Assembly: GCA_023439185.1 (NCBI GenBank) | Contig: JAEXOR010000048.1 | Coordinates: forward strand, 62,001-126,000 | Direction: 5' to 3' | DNA length: 64,000 bases | Origin: Bacillota bacterium | Lineage (GTDB): Bacteria; Bacillota; Desulfotomaculia; Desulfotomaculales; Desulfallaceae | Part shown: positions 61,967 to 64,000 of the stretch, one piece after another | Position numbering within the stretch: position 1 is the first letter of the stretch | Layout of the letters: every line of letters begins with the position of its first letter | Position numbers and translations under genes: made by a program | The notes under the pieces: model-generated | Told to the model about the DNA's origin: nothing | Databases searched by the model: none | What the model saw: the letters and a program-made list of their open reading frames with translations, nothing else

Positions 61967-63478
61967 TTACCAAATACCGATGGACAGCCACCACAGCCCC
62001 GCCAGTCCTAAAATAGAGAGAACCAGGGAAATCAAAAAAAGCACGCTGCCGGCCTTCAAAAAATCCGAGGGCTTTAAAAAACCCGGTCCGTATACAATGG
62101 CGTTGGCGGGGGTGGCAATGACCAGCAAATAAGAAAAAGCCGAACCCAGGGAAGTTGCCACTCCAATGGCCAGGGGCGAAGTGTCGGCCAGTTCTGCCAC
62201 CTTGATAAAAACCGGCCCCAGCAGGGCTACGGCGGGACCGTCAGCCATGGTGTTGGTTACCAAAGCAGTGATCGTGGTGGTGGTCGCCAGAAGAGGCAAT
62301 CCCCTGGTGACATCCAGGGCTGTGGCGGCAAATAAAATTTTTTGCGCCAGCCAGGCGGCGGCCCCGGTGGAAACCAGCATTTTGCCCATGGATATGGCCC
62401 CGGCGTAAAGGACAACAACACCCCATTGAGTTTTTTGCTGCAGGTAATTCCAGTCTACCAGTCTTAAAATCACAGCCAGAATTATCCCCAGCATGGCGAT
62501 ATTACCCACCCCGAACTGGGGGCTGAATAATACCCAGCCTACAACCACGCCCATAAATATCGTCAGGGCTGTTTTAGCCTGTCTGGTCATTGGTCCGTCA
62601 GCGTTCAATTCCTGTTGGATTCTTTCCAGAACTTCCTTTAAATCGCCGACTTCAGGTTTAAAAAGTTTTAACAACCAGTAGGTAACGATGGGAATTAAAA
62701 CCAGGGTCAAAGGCAGCGCCATAAGCATCCACTGTCCGTAACTGACGTCAATATCAATACCGCTTAAAAAACTTAGCATCAGCGCGTTACGGGCGCCGCC
62801 GGAGGGAGTGGCAATGCCGCCGATGATCACCCCGTAGGCGATGGCCAGCATCATCAGTTTCCCGAGCCTGGGTACTTTCTTGATGCCGCCGCTTAAAGAC
62901 ACTATCCCCACCCCGATGGGAAACATAATCGTTACCGTGGCGTGTTCGGTGATAAAGGCCGCGCTTAAAGCACAAAAGGCCACCATACCCAAAACAACCC
63001 GGTCAATCCGGGTGCCCGATATCTTAAGCATATGCAGGGCCACTTTGTTATGGATATTATATTTTACCAGCATGGCGCCCAGCATCAGCACACCCATAAT
63101 AAAAACCACGGCATCGTCCATGAATGTGCGGGGCACTTCCTGAAAACTGTGCATACCCATCACAACCTGGTAAACGCCTATAATCATGGCGGTAACCGGC
63201 AAGGGAACCGCCTCGGTTAAAAAGCAGATGACAACAAAAATCCAAAGGCCAAGGGCATATTTACCATCATTTGAAAGACCGCTGGGAGTCGGCATGGAGA
63301 TAATCATCGCATAGATGACAAAACCAAACAGCAGCCACTTCCGGTCTTTAAAAAAAACCGCCAATTGCCGCTTAAACCCGCCGTCGTCCGGCGGACCGCC
63401 AGACTGCGGCAACTGAAACCCGGAATGCCTTTCATTATTTTTATAATTATGCAAGTCAAATAGTCTCCTCTGGCCCAC
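61967..63478 (-). CDS. DASS-family (SLC13) anion:sodium symporter
   Basis: A 503-aa membrane protein with about 12-14 helices. Family motifs: GIATPSGGARNALMLSF in the first half, TITALVTNTMADGPAVALLGPV in the second, and VIATPANAIVYGPG near the end, corresponding to the paired SNT-like substrate/sodium sites. It imports dicarboxylates, citrate or sulfate; the sequence does not decide. The N-terminal 45 residues are hydrophilic. The start is GTG at 63478; a TTG at codon 9 with AGGAG upstream is an alternative. Confidence 0.88.
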   Translation of the reverse strand: MGQRRLFDLHNYKNNERHSGFQLPQSGGPPDDGGFKRQLAVFFKDRKWLLFGFVIYAMIISMPTPSGLSNDGKYALGLWIFVVICFLTEAVPLPVTAMIIGVYQVVMGMHSFQEVPRTFMDDAVVFIMGVLMLGAMLVKYNIHNKVALHMLKISGTRIDRVVLGMVAFCALSAAFITEHATVTIMFPIGVGIVSLSGGIKKVPRLGKLMMLAIAYGVIIGGIATPSGGARNALMLSFLSGIDIDVSYGQWMLMALPLTLVLIPIVTYWLLKLFKPEVGDLKEVLERIQQELNADGPMTRQAKTALTIFMGVVVGWVLFSPQFGVGNIAMLGIILAVILRLVDWNYLQQKTQWGVVVLYAGAISMGKMLVSTGAAAWLAQKILFAATALDVTRGLPLLATTTTITALVTNTMADGPAVALLGPVFIKVAELADTSPLAIGVATSLGSAFSYLLVIATPANAIVYGPGFLKPSDFLKAGSVLFLISLVLSILGLAGLWWLSIGIW

Positions 63479-63500
63479 GTATTCACCCGCTTAAAGAACA

Positions 63501-63520
63501 TAAGTGAAATAATTGACTAA
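63501..63520 (-). promoter_or_regulatory. GTGA-type box upstream of the DASS gene
   Basis: TAAGTGAAATAATTGACTAA, 23 bp upstream of the start codon, shares the core GTGAAATAATTGAC with the boxes at 53904, 57437 and 57584. The second half-site is weaker. Confidence 0.4.
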
Positions 63521-63798
63521 AAATAATTATTTTTATATTGTACCTTAATTTTGAGCAAAAAAACATCTAAATATATAAGCCATGTACCGGGTAAACTCAG
63601 GAAGACGAAAAGGCTATTAAAAACTGGTACACCAGGGCAGTTTTTCAATCATGCCAACAATGAGAAAAAAAAGATTGATTCTTTTAAATAATTATTTTAT
63701 TATTGTACTGACATAAACATAATTTATCATATTTAATTAATTTATTTTATTATATATATTCAGTTTTAATTAGTTTTTTTTATGGCAGGTGAACATCC
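63521..63798. other. AT-rich divergent intergenic region
   Basis: Region of very high A+T content (nearly pure A/T around 63685-63780) between the divergent DASS and DRTGG genes. It must contain two promoters, but the many TATAAT-like words prevent a firm choice. No coding sequence seen. Confidence 0.4.
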
Positions 63799-64000
63799 AT
63801 TACTCTTCATGATGTAATCCGTATTTTAGACGCCGAAGTCATCAGCGGCCGGGATATACTGGATATTGAAGTCAACTCCGGCTTTGGCTGTGATTTGATC
63901 AGTGACTCCCTTTGTTTTTCGAGACCCGGATGCCTTTTGCTCACCGGACTGACCAACGTTCAGATCATCCGGGTGGCGGACATGATTGAAGCCAGGGCCA
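63799..64000 (+). CDS. DRTGG-domain protein, N-terminal part (runs off window)
   Basis: The frame reads TLHDVIRILDAEVISGRDIL, then NSGFGCDLISDSLCF and GCLLLTGLTNVQIIRVADMIEARA to the window edge. This matches the DRTGG-type proteins (related to an HPr-kinase/phosphotransacetylase regulatory domain) often found next to FeFe-hydrogenase or anti-sigma genes in anaerobes. No ATG, GTG or TTG is available: a TGA lies just upstream and the only well-placed codon is ATT at 63799, 6 nt after AGGTGA. An ATT start is rare but fits the spacing. The 3' end lies outside. Confidence 0.75.
   Translation, partial: MTLHDVIRILDAEVISGRDILDIEVNSGFGCDLISDSLCFSRPGCLLLTGLTNVQIIRVADMIEARA

Noticed and set aside
1..64000. 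tRNA or rRNA genes
   Set aside because: I saw no cloverleaf with a TTCRANNC loop or rRNA-like sequence in the intergenic regions I read; short ones could be missed without a search tool.

Overview
The window looks like chromosomal DNA of an anaerobic, endospore-forming Firmicute of the Peptococcaceae/Desulfotomaculum-Pelotomaculum type. The grounds are a dcw cluster with a SpoVD-type PASTA transpeptidase, a sporulation-type D,D-carboxypeptidase, many small 4Fe-4S proteins and AprA-like flavoproteins, TRAP/TAXI transport, a TSUP 'sulfite exporter' and consensus sigma-A promoters. The genus assignment is inference from gene content.

Layout. (1) 1-5850: start of the division/cell-wall (dcw) cluster on the minus strand, mraZ-rsmH-ftsL-spoVD-murE, with a readable promoter and three MraZ-type boxes. 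(2) 5930-20250: a minus-strand surface polysaccharide locus: Wzz/CpsC, CpsD tyrosine kinase, priming sugar transferase, Ugd, UDP-glucuronate decarboxylase-like SDR, GT2, O-antigen ligase/polymerase, MurJ/Wzx-like flippase, deacetylase, CDP-paratose epimerase-like SDR, WecG/TagA transferase, LCP ligase. Two response-regulator-like genes lie upstream. The middle of this locus is clearly more AT-rich than its flanks. (3) 20500-28250: mixed housekeeping genes (PHP phosphatase, MetE-like protein, patatin, Fur-family regulator, Na/Pi symporter, D,D-carboxypeptidase, radical SAM) plus three genes of about 50 codons. (4) 28360-36750: a LysR-flanked cluster with two AprA-like flavoproteins, two dicluster ferredoxins, a TAXI receptor and a fused TRAP permease. 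(5) 37381-41484: an IS5/IS1182-like element whose transposase gene is frameshifted and also split by a group II intron; both intron borders can be placed to the base. (6) 41600-48650: AraC regulator, MATE pump, secreted protein, broken lipoprotein gene, HigB/HigA-ImmA toxin-antitoxin pair, methyltransferase. (7) 48700-55600: a second ferredoxin/AprA-like/TAXI/TRAP operon, a Crp/Fnr regulator, and a small crystallin-like protein behind a promoter-terminator leader. (8) 55800-64000: acyl-CoA synthetase, TSUP exporter with a partner membrane protein, an IS1634-type transposase, a DASS anion symporter, and the start of a DRTGG-domain gene.

How the genes work together. The two flavoprotein modules are the most distinctive part. 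Each pairs an AprA/FrdA-superfamily flavoprotein and a short AprB-like ferredoxin with a dedicated TAXI receptor and TRAP permease, suggesting import and cytoplasmic redox conversion of an unknown organic acid or sulfur compound. A 14-bp GTGA-N6-TCAC-like box recurs upstream of both modules, the TSUP operon and the DASS gene, which may tie them into one redox-responsive regulon. An extra fragment of the AraC-type gene at 41604 lies beside the first TRAP gene, showing that local duplication has taken place.
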